A stretch of 64,000 nt of DNA from Citricoccus zhacaiensis (GCF_014645315.1 NZ_BMLQ01000003.1:309804-373803); one strand, 5' to 3'; shown: positions 8,077 through 15,941, counted from the stretch's first letter. Made by a program: numbers and translations. Notes: a model not told the origin generated them from the sequence alone.

Positions 8077-9099
8077 TCAGGACTCCAGTCCCTCGTCCTG
8101 GTTCGGGGCGCCGTGCGGGTTGGCGGTGGCGTCCGCGTCCTCGACCACGGGGGTGCCGTGGGTGTGGAAGGTGGGGATGGTCTTCATGCCCCAGGCCTGG
8201 CCCTTGGCGCGCTCGCCCTGGGACCAGGGGATCGGCTTCCAGTCCGGGGCCAGGATCAGGCGGGAGCCCTGGTTGGCCAGCTCGATACGGTTGCCGCCCG
8301 GCTCCCACACGTAGAGGAAGAAGCCCTGCTGGATGGCGTGCTTGTAGGGGCCGTACTCGATGAAGATGCCGTTCTCCAGGAAAATATCAGCAGCTTTGAG
8401 GATGTCCTCGCGGGTGTCGGAGGCGAAGGCGAGGTGGTGCAGGCGGCCCGGGGTGCCCGTCCAGTCATCGGAGTACACCATGTCATAGGACTTCTGGCCG
8501 AAGGTGAACCAGTGGCCGCCCACGTCGCCGTCGTCGAGCTGGATGAACTCGGTGGTGTAGCCGCCCATCACGTTCTCGGTGAAGTCGCAGACGCCGGCCA
8601 TGTCCGCGGTCAGGTAGTTGATGTGGTCCAGGCGGCGGGCGTTGGCGCCGAAACCGGGGAACTTGGCGGCCTGGTTCTTCAGGGCCGGCCGGTCTGTGTC
8701 ATCGGCCTCGTACCACTCGGTGTCGAAGTAGACCTCCATCAGGTGCTGGTCCGGGTTGCGGTAGCGGAAGGTGCGGCCGCGGCCCATCTCGCCGTCCACC
8801 CAGCCCTCGCCCAACCCGGTCGCCTCGATGCGGGCCACCACGCGCTCGAGCGCCTCGGGGCTCTGGGCCCGCCAGGCCACGCGGCCCACGCCGGCGTGGG
8901 GCTTGGCGGTGAGCTTGATGGAGTAGGGCTCGTAGTCGTCCCAGCAGTGCAGGTAGGCGGATTCCTCGCCGTTCTCGGTGGTGCGGCCGACCTCGCGCAT
9001 GGCCAGTAGATCCCGGAAGAACCCGAGGGACTCCTCAAACTTCGGGGTATACAGCTCGACGGTGGAGAGGTGGGCGATGTCGCGGATGCGTTCGGTCAT
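8077..9099 (-). CDS. Type I extradiol ring-cleavage dioxygenase (VOC superfamily)
   Basis: The 340-residue protein has the two-module vicinal-oxygen-chelate fold of catechol 2,3-dioxygenases. The iron-binding 2-His-1-carboxylate triad is visible in the C-terminal module: His159 in RLDHINYL, His221/222 in RLHHLAF and Glu273 in GGNRIEL. AGGAG lies 9 bases before the chosen ATG at 9099; an in-frame upstream start lacks one. It should open a catechol-type ring next to the hydroxyls, using O2 and Fe(II). The substrate is not certain. With GalB and the aldolase in the same block, a carboxylated diol/triol such as protocatechuate or gallate is plausible, although those are usually cleaved by unrelated type II enzymes. 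The last ~45 residues form a Pro/Asp-rich extension. Confidence 0.87.
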   Translation of the reverse strand: MTERIRDIAHLSTVELYTPKFEESLGFFRDLLAMREVGRTTENGEESAYLHCWDDYEPYSIKLTAKPHAGVGRVAWRAQSPEALERVVARIEATGLGEGWVDGEMGRGRTFRYRNPDQHLMEVYFDTEWYEADDTDRPALKNQAAKFPGFGANARRLDHINYLTADMAGVCDFTENVMGGYTTEFIQLDDGDVGGHWFTFGQKSYDMVYSDDWTGTPGRLHHLAFASDTREDILKAADIFLENGIFIEYGPYKHAIQQGFFLYVWEPGGNRIELANQGSRLILAPDWKPIPWSQGERAKGQAWGMKTIPTFHTHGTPVVEDADATANPHGAPNQDEGLES

Positions 9100-9157
9100 G
9101 GACGGGCTCCTGTGGAGAAAAAACTGTGCGGATCGTGCTTCACGGATATTGAACAAG

Positions 9158-9169
9158 ATTGTCAACAAA
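9158..9169. promoter_or_regulatory. Palindromic operator-like motif, copy 2
   Basis: ATTGTCAACAAA matches the motif at 5553 in 11 of 12 positions and lies 59 bp before the VOC dioxygenase start. It falls in the divergent region shared with the binding lipoprotein at 9256. On the minus strand it again contains TTGACA, so it would overlap the dioxygenase promoter. Co-regulation of the two loci by one repressor is inferred. Confidence 0.45.
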
Positions 9170-9255
9170 ATCATAGACAGTTTGCGAGGCTATGGCTACG
9201 GTCATAGGTACTCGACTCGATTGTGATCCACCCCACACCTGATCCAGGAGTAGTC

Positions 9256-10251
9256 ATGAAGTCATCCCGCTTGAGCTTGCTGTCCGCCCTTGCCGTCGCA
9301 GGACTCGCCCTGACCGCCTGTTCCTCCGGGTCCCCATCCGGGACGGGCGACGCTCCGGCCTCCGGATCCGACTCGGCGAGCGGTGAACTCACCCAGGTCA
9401 CGGTCGGCCTCGTTCCGCTGGCCGCCTCGATCGCCGTCGAATACGGCATCCAGGAGGGCATCTTCGAGAAACACGGCCTCGACGTGGAGATCGCCCTCGC
9501 CAATGCCGGCGCCGCCATGCTGCCCGCTGTGTCCAACGGGCAGATGGACTTCGGAGTCGGCAACCCCTTGTCCGTCCTCACGGCCGTGGACCAGGGCCTG
9601 GACATGAAGATCGTGGCCGGATACTGCAACTCCGCGGACACGGGTGAGGACACCTCGGGAGTCGTCACGCGGGTGGACTCCGAGATCGAGGACTACGGAG
9701 ACCTGGCCGGCAAGACCACGTCCATCAACGCCCTGCGGACCCTCGGAGACCTGACGCTCATGGACCTGGCCGAACAGGGCGGCTCCGACCCGGCGGACGT
9801 GAAGTTCGCGGAGATGCCGTTCCAGGACATGCCGGCGCAGCTCGAGCAGGGGAACACAGACGCCATCTGGATCCCGGAGCCGTTCCTGACCACCGCGCTC
9901 GAGGATCCGGACAACGAGCTGCTCGGCTACTCGTTCCGTGATTCGATCGAGGGCATGCCGACCATGGTCACGTTCACCTCGGGCACCTTCGCCGAGGAGA
10001 ACCCGGAGACCGTGGAGCAGTTCCAGAAGGCCATCACCGAGGCGCTCGCCGCCACGGACGAGAACAATGATGAGGCCAAGAAGCTCCTGCCGGAGTTCAT
10101 GAACCTCCCCGAGGACGTGGCCACGGCCCTCAAGCTCGACGAGCTTGGAGGAGAGGTCCGCGAGGACCAGATCCATGCCATCGGCGAGCTGGCCGTGAAG
10201 TACGGGTTCATCGACCAGGAACCCGACCTGGACGCCATGATCATCCAGTAG
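9256..10251 (+). CDS. NMT1/SsuA-like ABC substrate-binding lipoprotein
   Basis: The 331-residue protein begins with a lipoprotein signal and lipobox LTAC (Cys22). The Ser/Gly/Asp-rich linker after it is typical of surface-anchored binding proteins of Gram-positives. The fold features match the protein at 1236: 'SIAVEYGIQEGIFEKHGLDV', a GVGNPLS loop, and 'QLEQGNTDAIWIPEPF'. CAGGAG lies 5 bases before the ATG at 9256. No permease or ATPase gene is adjacent, so it must work with a transporter encoded elsewhere, or sense ligand only. It is divergent from the VOC dioxygenase and shares its regulatory region, so an aromatic ligand is the best guess. Confidence 0.85.
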   Translation: MKSSRLSLLSALAVAGLALTACSSGSPSGTGDAPASGSDSASGELTQVTVGLVPLAASIAVEYGIQEGIFEKHGLDVEIALANAGAAMLPAVSNGQMDFGVGNPLSVLTAVDQGLDMKIVAGYCNSADTGEDTSGVVTRVDSEIEDYGDLAGKTTSINALRTLGDLTLMDLAEQGGSDPADVKFAEMPFQDMPAQLEQGNTDAIWIPEPFLTTALEDPDNELLGYSFRDSIEGMPTMVTFTSGTFAEENPETVEQFQKAITEALAATDENNDEAKKLLPEFMNLPEDVATALKLDELGGEVREDQIHAIGELAVKYGFIDQEPDLDAMIIQ

Positions 10252-10446
10252 TCCCGAGCACTCTCCACCAGCGCAAATATGGAAGAATAAGGGGTCGTTC
10301 GAACGCCACCCGGGGCAGCGGGTGAGCGCGGGGCCGTTGAGGCCGTCAGCCGCCGCGTCCGGACCACAGTGAGTGTTAATACAGCCGAGCGCTACCCCGC
10401 CGTCGGGCGGCGGATGCCTCGGCGAACCACCGCCCAAGGACCCCAC

Positions 10447-11145
10447 GTGAACTCTTCCGCACCTGCCCCTCAGCACACCCCCGCCCGTTTCGCCCCCACC
10501 GGCACCGGCCTCTATGCCATCTTCACGGCGGTCATGGCCGTAGTGCTGATCCTGTCCAACCTCGGAGCCTCCAAGGGCGTGACCTTCGGGCCCATCGTCA
10601 CGGACGGCGGGTTCTTCCTCTTCCCGTTGGCCTACATCATCGGGGACGTGGTCTCCGAGGTCTACGGATTCAAGGCCTCCCGGCGCGCCATCGTCACCAC
10701 GTTCGCCCTCTCGGTCTTCGCCGCGCTGTGCTTCTGGGTCATCATCGCCCTGCCTGGCGCCGAGTGGTACGACGGCCAGGATGCCCTCGTCCGTACCCTG
10801 GCGCCCGTGCCCCTGATCGTGCTCGCCTCCCTGCTCGGCTTCCTCGTCGGTCAGCTGGCCAACTCCTGGCTCATGGTCCGCCTCAAGCGCCGCTCCGGCG
10901 AGCGCCTGCTCTTCGGCCGGCTGGCAGCCTCCACCCTGGTCGGCGAGTTCCTGGACACCCTCGTGTTCTGCTCCATCGCGGCCGGCGTCATCGGTATCAC
11001 GGACCTGCCGACGTTCCTCAACTACGTGCTGGTGGGCTTCGTGTTCAAGTCCGTTGTAGAGATCGTCCTGTCCCCGGTGACCATGTGGGTCATCGGCCGG
11101 GTCAAGAAGGCCGAGCCGGCCTACGCCGCGGTGCCCGGGGCCTAG
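10447..11145 (+). CDS. Queuosine precursor transporter, VUT/YhhQ family
   Basis: The 232-residue integral membrane protein has about six hydrophobic segments. It carries the VUT-family blocks ILSNLGASKG, PLAYIIGDVVSEVYGFKASRR and GEFLDTLVFCSIA. Members such as E. coli YhhQ import preQ0/preQ1 for queuosine synthesis. The GTG at 10447 is preferred because AAGGA lies 7 bases upstream; the longer frame from 10369 has no such site. The preceding ~195 bp include a small hairpin (CCGCC-GTCG-GGCGG, 10397-10410) but no preQ1 aptamer that I can recognise. The enzyme that would use the substrate, Tgt, is encoded at 26787, which fits salvage without de novo preQ1 synthesis. Confidence 0.85.
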   Translation: MNSSAPAPQHTPARFAPTGTGLYAIFTAVMAVVLILSNLGASKGVTFGPIVTDGGFFLFPLAYIIGDVVSEVYGFKASRRAIVTTFALSVFAALCFWVIIALPGAEWYDGQDALVRTLAPVPLIVLASLLGFLVGQLANSWLMVRLKRRSGERLLFGRLAASTLVGEFLDTLVFCSIAAGVIGITDLPTFLNYVLVGFVFKSVVEIVLSPVTMWVIGRVKKAEPAYAAVPGA

Positions 11146-11191
11146 GGGCCCGAGACTTCACGCGGCCTCGAACGCCGGGGAAACTGGACCG

Positions 11192-11496
11192 ATGGCCCAC
11201 CCGCAGATGTACGACGACGGCGACCTCCACTTCCAGCGCGTCCGCGCGTTGGCCCTGGCCCTCCCGGCGGCGGACATGAAGGTCTCCCACGGGCGGCCGA
11301 CATCTCGTTCCTGGAGCAGGACCCACGGGCCTTCCGGCCGGCCTATCTGGGGCCCGCGGGCTGGTTCGGCATCGACCTGGACGGACTCGATCCGGCCCGG
11401 GACGAAGGATGGGATGAGGTCGCCGAGTGGCTCGAGACGAGTTACCGGCTCACCGCAGTGATGAAGTTGGTCAGGGAACTTCCTCGGCGGGATTGA
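11192..11496 (+). pseudogene. YjbR/MmcQ-like protein, broken by an internal deletion
   Basis: The first frame, from ATG 11192, reads MAHPQMYDDGDLHFQRV and then the family block ALPAADMKVSHGRP. At about 11298 the family sequence continues in another frame: DISFLEQDPRAFRPAYLGPAGWFGIDLDG in pieces, then WDEVAEWLETSYRLTA, ending at a TGA at 11494-11496. The middle third of the family (normally about 30-40 residues joining the two blocks) is missing, so a deletion with frame change at roughly 11295-11300 best explains it. Intact members are small, about 120-residue, DNA-binding-like proteins. No product is expected, or only an 89-residue hybrid. Confidence 0.75.
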
Positions 11497-11634
11497 GCGC
11501 AAGGGCGTCTCACCGCAACCCGCAAGGGCAGTGAGGGAGATTTCGCGGCCCCGTGCAGGGACGGAAACACCGCAGAAACGCCCGCTTCCTAGGTTGGGGG
11601 TATGCCCGCCCCCTCGCCCTTGGAGTGATGTCAC

Positions 11635-12480
11635 ATGTCCTATGTCAGCCCGCCAGACTTCGTGAAGCACATGGTGGACGCCGGTGAGTCCAAGGTCTTC
11701 ATGTCCACCCGGGACACCCTGATCCGCTCGTTCATGGCCGGTGCCATCCTGGCCCTCGCGGCCGCGTTCGCCATCACCGTCACCGTGCAGACCGGCAACG
11801 CACTCGTGGGTGCATTGCTGTTCCCGGTCGGCTTCATCCTGATCTACCTGCTCGGATTCGACCTGCTCACCGGTGTCTTCACCCTGGTCCCGCTGGCGTG
11901 GATCGACAAGAGGCCCGGCGTGACCATCGGCGGCCTGCTGCGCAACTGGGGCCTGGTCTTCGTCGGCAACTTCGCCGGCGCCTTCCTCGTGGCCATCATG
12001 ATGGTGGTGACCATGACCTACGGTTTCCAGACCCCGCCGAACGAGGTGGCCCAGCAGATCGGCTCCATCGGCGAGGGGAGAACTGTCGGCTACGCCGAAT
12101 TCGGCGCCGGCGGCATGCTGACCCTCTTCATTCGCGGCGTGCTCTGCAACTGGATGGTCTCGACCGGCGTCGTCGCCGCCTTCCTGGCCAAGGACGTCGT
12201 CGGCAAGGCCCTGATCATGTGGATGCCGGTCATGCTCTTCTTCTACATGGGATTCGAGCACTCCATCGTCAATATGTTCCTCTTCCCGGCCGGACTCATG
12301 CTGGGCGGCGAATTCTCCATCATGGACTACCTCGTCTGGAACGAGATCCCGACCGTGCTCGGCAACCTCGTGGGCGGCCTCTCCTTCGTGGGCCTGACGC
12401 TCTACGCCACCCACTACCGCACGGCGGCCAAGCGTCAGCCGAAGCTGCCGACCCTGTCCGACCACGTCGTGAGCCGGTGA
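11635..12480 (+). CDS. Formate/nitrite transporter (FNT) family channel, probable cyanate/nitrite permease
   Basis: The 281-residue protein has six membrane segments and the FNT landmarks. These are an N-terminal SPPDFVKHMVDAGESK, LLGFDLLTGVF after segment 2, and RGVLCNWMV plus MGFEHSIVNMF in the central and C-terminal pore halves. The FEHSIVNM motif carries the conserved central histidine. TGGAG lies about 9 bases before the ATG. The stop is only 2 bp before cynS. FNT channels pass small monovalent anions such as formate, nitrite and hydrosulfide. The tight pairing with cyanase suggests that cyanate, or the ammonium/bicarbonate economy around it, is the physiological cargo. That is inference from context. 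Confidence 0.9.
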   Translation: MSYVSPPDFVKHMVDAGESKVFMSTRDTLIRSFMAGAILALAAAFAITVTVQTGNALVGALLFPVGFILIYLLGFDLLTGVFTLVPLAWIDKRPGVTIGGLLRNWGLVFVGNFAGAFLVAIMMVVTMTYGFQTPPNEVAQQIGSIGEGRTVGYAEFGAGGMLTLFIRGVLCNWMVSTGVVAAFLAKDVVGKALIMWMPVMLFFYMGFEHSIVNMFLFPAGLMLGGEFSIMDYLVWNEIPTVLGNLVGGLSFVGLTLYATHYRTAAKRQPKLPTLSDHVVSR

Positions 12481-12482
12481 CC

Positions 12483-12932
12483 ATGGACCTGATCATGCCC
12501 AAGGCGCACGCTGCCGATCTCGTCAACGCCGCCCGCATCCGTGCTGGGCTCACCTGGGCGGACCTCGCCGGCGCCCTCGGCGCCGCCCCGGTGTGGACCA
12601 CGGCCGCGCTGCTGGGACAGCACCCGATGACCGCGGCCCAGGCCGGCGTCGTGGTCGAGATGCTCGGTCTGGGCGACGACGTGGCCGAGAGCCTGCAGCA
12701 GCAGCCGAACCGGGGCAGCGACCCGGCCGTGATGAACGATCCCACGATCTACCGGCTGATGGAGGCCATGTCGGTCTACGGGCCGGCGCTGAAGGCGTTG
12801 ATCCACGAGGAGTTCGGGGACGGGATCATGAGCGCCATCAATTTCAAGGTCAACCTCGACCGCCGTGCCGATCCGGATGGCGACCGCGTGGTCATCACCA
12901 TGGACGGCAAGTTCCTGGACTACCGCTGGTGA
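12483..12932 (+). CDS. cynS: Cyanate hydratase (cyanase)
   Basis: Cyanase converts cyanate and bicarbonate to ammonia and CO2 in the cytoplasm, as a decamer. The 149-residue length matches the family. The three catalytic residues are present: Arg91 and Glu94 in YRLMEAMSVYG, and Ser117 in GIMSAINF (equivalent to E. coli R96, E99 and S122). The N-terminal half is the expected helical DNA-binding-like domain, and the C-terminus VVITMDGKFL.Y is canonical. The ATG lies 2 bp after the FNT channel stop, so the two are surely cotranscribed. The role is detoxification of cyanate and use of it as a nitrogen source. A carbonic anhydrase often found in cyn operons is absent here. Confidence 0.95.
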   Translation: MDLIMPKAHAADLVNAARIRAGLTWADLAGALGAAPVWTTAALLGQHPMTAAQAGVVVEMLGLGDDVAESLQQQPNRGSDPAVMNDPTIYRLMEAMSVYGPALKALIHEEFGDGIMSAINFKVNLDRRADPDGDRVVITMDGKFLDYRW

Positions 12933-12939
12933 CCAGAAT

Positions 12940-12989
12940 GCCCCGGCCGTCACAGACCGTCATCTGGGGCGGCCTGGGACGGCCGGGGC
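12940..12989 (+). terminator. Long inverted repeat after cynS, probable terminator
   Basis: Seven bases after the cynS stop, a 12-base arm (GCCCCGGCCGTC) pairs perfectly with GACGGCCGGGGC across a 26-base loop. There is no T tract. It separates the cyanase operon from the riboswitch-controlled sulfur operon that follows. Confidence 0.5.
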
Positions 12990-13048
12990 GGCACATCGGC
13001 ACGGAACCGGGCGCAGATGACGCCAGGCCGCTGAACATGACCCGAGGC

Positions 13049-13077
13049 TTGGCGGCCGCGTGCTGACTGCCTAGGGT
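13049..13077 (+). promoter_or_regulatory. Promoter of the riboswitch-controlled sulfur operon
   Basis: A -35-like TTGGCG (13049-13054) and a -10-like TAGGGT (13072-13077) are spaced by exactly 17 bases. Transcription would start near 13084, immediately before the first base of the riboswitch P1 stem at 13086. The fit between predicted start and aptamer supports both calls. Confidence 0.6.
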
Positions 13078-13085
13078 CGAAAACA

Positions 13086-13205
13086 GAATCACGAGATCCG
13101 GTGCTAAGCCCTGGCTGGCCGGACGGCAACCCTCTCACCGTAGTGGGGTGCTCCAGGTGATGATTCGGCCTCCGGGGACCACCGCGGGGCAAGTACGGCA
13201 CCACC
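13086..13205 (+). ncRNA. SAM riboswitch of the SAM-IV / SAM-I/IV type
   Basis: The P1 stem pairs GAATCA (13086-13091) with TGATTC (13161-13166). Between the arms are the SAM-family core segments GTGCTAAGCCC, GGCCGGACGGCAACCC and CACCGTAGTGGGGTGCTCC, ending GGTGATGATTC. These match the actinobacterial SAM-IV aptamer pattern I know (GUCAAGCCC, CUGGCCGGCAACCC, GGUGGGGUGCC, GGGUGAUGAC). Downstream, GCGGGGCAAG resembles the extra 3' pseudoknot element of SAM-IV, hence the extended 3' boundary, which is approximate. The riboswitch should lower expression of the following seven genes when S-adenosylmethionine, and so sulfur, is plentiful. Just before the first start codon, GGTGT (13267-13271) can pair with ACACC (13288-13292) around the ribosome-binding GGGGA. 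This hints at translational control, which is inference. Confidence 0.85.
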
Positions 13206-13293
13206 GTGAATGCGTGTCCCGGCCGCAGGGCCCCGATGACGCCGTGTTCCGGGCCAACGCCATTCCGGTGTGCCATGGCTGACGGGGACACCC

Positions 13294-14667
13294 ATGACGG
13301 ACACCACCCACCTCGAACACCGCACCGCGCCTTCCGGCTTGCCCACTTTCGAGGAGCTGCGGGCAGCCATCGGCCCCACCGGGCCGACGGACGCTCAGCT
13401 CACCGCGCACTTCGCCCCCGTCTTCGCGGTCATCGCGGCGGGATCGGCACAGCGCGAGCAGGATCACGAGCTGGCGTTCGCCGCTATTGAACATCTCCGC
13501 GGCGCGGGATTCACGCGGGTGCGGCTCAGCCGCGACCACGGGGGCATCGGGGCGAGCCTGCCGCAACTGGCCGATCTGCTGGTGGACCTCGCCGCCGCGG
13601 ACTCCAACCTGCCTCAGGCGTTGCACGGGCACTTCATGTTCACGGAGCAGCACGAGAACGAGTCCCAGGGCGCGGTTTCCGAGTGGTGGCTGGCCGAAGT
13701 GGCGGCCGGGAAGATCTTCGGCAACGCCCTGGTGGAGTTGCCGCCGTCAGCAGGCCGGCGTCCCGTGCACTGGATCGACGCCGACCCGGACACCGTGCAG
13801 GCGGCTGCCGCCACGGGCACCACGGAGGTGGCCCGCTTGACCGGTGACAAGTTCTACTCCACCGGGGCGATCTTCGCCGATTACCTGCTGGTCTCCGCAG
13901 TCCGGCCCGGGCTCGAGGAGGACGGTCCGATCTTCGCGATCATCGATGCCCGTGATCCCGGGGTGCAGCGCATCGACGACTGGAACGGCTTCGGCCAGCG
14001 GCTCACCGCCTCCGGCACCACCACCCTGGACCACGTCCCCGTGCGGGCCCAGCGGACCCAGGAGTTCAACGTCCCCACGGGCGTGCTGGCCTACACCGTC
14101 CTGTGGATCGTGCTGGCGGCCACCCAGGCCGGGATCGGCGCCACCGCGCTGGCCGAGATCACCGCGTTCGTCCGCGGCCGGCGTCGTACCTACGACCACG
14201 CGACGGCGGAGACGCCGGCGGAGGACCCGCTGGTGCACCAGGTCATCGGTGCCGTGTCCGCCAAGGTGGGCTCGGCCCGGCACATCGTGCGGGGCGCCGC
14301 GGCCGTGGTGGAGGAGTCCTTCCTCCAGGTCCGGGGCCACACCGACCTGGAGGACCCCGTGGTGCTCCAGGCCCACGCCCGGGCCAACATCGCGCTGTCC
14401 GAGGCGACGCTCGTGGTGTCCGATCTGATCCTGGAGGCCACCAACCAGATCTTCGAGTCCGGCGGGGCCTCGGCCACGGATGCCAGCCGGCAGCTGCACC
14501 AGCACTGGCTCAACGCCCGGACGATCGCCAGCCACACCCCGTTGATCTACCGCACCCAGGCCGTGGGCGACTACCGGATCAACGGCGCCATCCCGCCCTT
14601 CCACTCCACGGCCCGCAACTCCGCCGCCGCGGAGGCCGCCACCCCAGCCACCACCGAAGGAGCATGA
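13294..14667 (+). CDS. SfnB/DszC-like flavin-dependent oxidoreductase (acyl-CoA dehydrogenase fold), paralog 1
   Basis: The 457-residue protein has the acyl-CoA dehydrogenase fold of the sulfur-acquisition SfnB family and of the dibenzothiophene monooxygenase DszC. Visible blocks are RLSRDHGGIGASLPQL near the N-terminus, TGDKFYSTGAIFADYLLVSA in the middle, DDWNGFGQRLTASGTT, and a C-terminal HWLNARTIASHTP followed by YR...GDYRINGA. There is no acyl-CoA dehydrogenase catalytic Glu context, as expected for monooxygenase relatives. The start at ATG 13294 has GGGGA upstream; a GTG at 13270 is also in frame. It is the first gene after the SAM riboswitch, and 41 bases of the leader lie inside a possible hairpin. 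It probably oxidises or desulfurizes an organosulfur compound with reduced FMN supplied by a separate reductase. Confidence 0.85.
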   Translation: MTDTTHLEHRTAPSGLPTFEELRAAIGPTGPTDAQLTAHFAPVFAVIAAGSAQREQDHELAFAAIEHLRGAGFTRVRLSRDHGGIGASLPQLADLLVDLAAADSNLPQALHGHFMFTEQHENESQGAVSEWWLAEVAAGKIFGNALVELPPSAGRRPVHWIDADPDTVQAAAATGTTEVARLTGDKFYSTGAIFADYLLVSAVRPGLEEDGPIFAIIDARDPGVQRIDDWNGFGQRLTASGTTTLDHVPVRAQRTQEFNVPTGVLAYTVLWIVLAATQAGIGATALAEITAFVRGRRRTYDHATAETPAEDPLVHQVIGAVSAKVGSARHIVRGAAAVVEESFLQVRGHTDLEDPVVLQAHARANIALSEATLVVSDLILEATNQIFESGGASATDASRQLHQHWLNARTIASHTPLIYRTQAVGDYRINGAIPPFHSTARNSAAAEAATPATTEGA

Positions 14668-15941
14668 TGACCACCACCACCGAGCGCGCCACCGCGCCCT
14701 CCACCGCCGCCTCCACCGGGTCTGAATCGTCCGGCCAGGCCTACCGGACCGTCCGCGAGCGGCTGGCCCCGGTGTTCGCCGCCATCGCGGACAGCGCCGC
14801 CGAACGGGAGGCCGAGCACATCATCGACCGCGGCGCCGTCCGGCGGCTGGCCGCGGCGGGATTCACCTCCCTGCGGGTGCCGGTGGAGTACGGCGGCGCC
14901 GGACTCTCCTTCGCAGAGCAGGCACAGCTGATCGTGGAGCTGGCGGCGGCGGACTCGAACCTCGTCCAGGCACTGCGTGCGCACCTCATCAACCAGGAGA
15001 ACGTGCTGGGGCACCCGGACCCGGTGTTCCGGGACCGGTGGCTGCGCCGCCTCGGGGACGGGGCCGTGGTCGGCAACGCCGTCACGGAGATCAACAACGC
15101 TGTGGGGGAGGGGACCACCACGCTGGTCCGGGACGCCGAAGGCACCTGGCGGCTCAACGGCACGAAGTACTACTCCACCGGGACGCTCTACGCCGACTGG
15201 ATCATCGTGGCGGCCGTGGAGGCCCAGGGTGAGGAGATCGCCGCCACGGTGTCCGTGAATGCCCCCGGGATCACGAGGCTGGACGACTGGGACGGCTTCG
15301 GGCAGCAACTCACCGCCTCCGGCACCACGGTATTCGAGAACACGCCGGTCGAGGCCGAGGAGGTCTACACCGGCGGCCTGGATGACGGCACCCGCGTCGC
15401 CACCGGCCAGGCCAGCTGGCAGTTCCTGCACCTCGCGGCGTTGACCGGCATCGCCGAGGCCATCGTGCGGGACGTCAGTGAGTACGTCCGCGGCCGGCGT
15501 CGTTCCTTCAGTCACGGGACAGCGGAGCTGCCGCGGGATGATGCCCAGGTGCTCCAGGTGGTCGGCGAGCTCTCCTCCGCCGCGTTCGCCGCGCGGGCCG
15601 CCTTCGAGTCCGTGGTCTCCGCGCTGGGCGGCGTCCTTGAGCGGGAGGCCGCCGGTGAGGACCTGCCGGAGGAGGACATCAACGTCCTCTACATCCGCGT
15701 CTACCAGGCCCAGCAGGTCATCGCGAAGAACGTCCTGGCCGCGGCCACGCACCTGTTCGAGGTGGGCGGCGCCTCGGCCCTGAGCCAGTCGAAGCGGCTG
15801 GACCGGCACTGGCGCAACGCCCGCGTGCTGGCCAACCACAACCCCCTGATCTACCGGTCCCGCCTCATCGGGGATTGGGAGGTCAACGCCACCCCGCCGG
15901 CCCGTTCCTACCGCATCGGCTCCGTGCCGAACGCCCAGTGA
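14667..15941 (+). CDS. SfnB/DszC-like flavin-dependent oxidoreductase, paralog 2
   Basis: The 424-residue protein is a diverged tandem paralog of the preceding gene. The same blocks are present: RVPVEYGGAGLSFAEQ, NGTKYYSTGTLYADWIIVAA, DDWDGFGQQLTASGTT, YVRGRRRSF and HWRNARVLANHNPLIYR. Two consecutive ATGs (14664 and 14667) follow GAAGGAG; the second gives the better spacing and overlaps the last base of the upstream stop. The pair may form a heteromer or act on successive steps. DszC/SfnB-type enzymes use reduced flavin and O2 on thioethers, sulfones or sulfinate-like substrates. The exact substrate cannot be told from sequence. Confidence 0.85.
   Translation: MTTTTERATAPSTAASTGSESSGQAYRTVRERLAPVFAAIADSAAEREAEHIIDRGAVRRLAAAGFTSLRVPVEYGGAGLSFAEQAQLIVELAAADSNLVQALRAHLINQENVLGHPDPVFRDRWLRRLGDGAVVGNAVTEINNAVGEGTTTLVRDAEGTWRLNGTKYYSTGTLYADWIIVAAVEAQGEEIAATVSVNAPGITRLDDWDGFGQQLTASGTTVFENTPVEAEEVYTGGLDDGTRVATGQASWQFLHLAALTGIAEAIVRDVSEYVRGRRRSFSHGTAELPRDDAQVLQVVGELSSAAFAARAAFESVVSALGGVLEREAAGEDLPEEDINVLYIRVYQAQQVIAKNVLAAATHLFEVGGASALSQSKRLDRHWRNARVLANHNPLIYRSRLIGDWEVNATPPARSYRIGSVPNAQ

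Noticed and set aside
10252-10446. Possible preQ1 riboswitch before the YhhQ-type gene
   Set aside because: There is a small hairpin, but no A-rich tail or loop motifs of known preQ1 aptamers were found.
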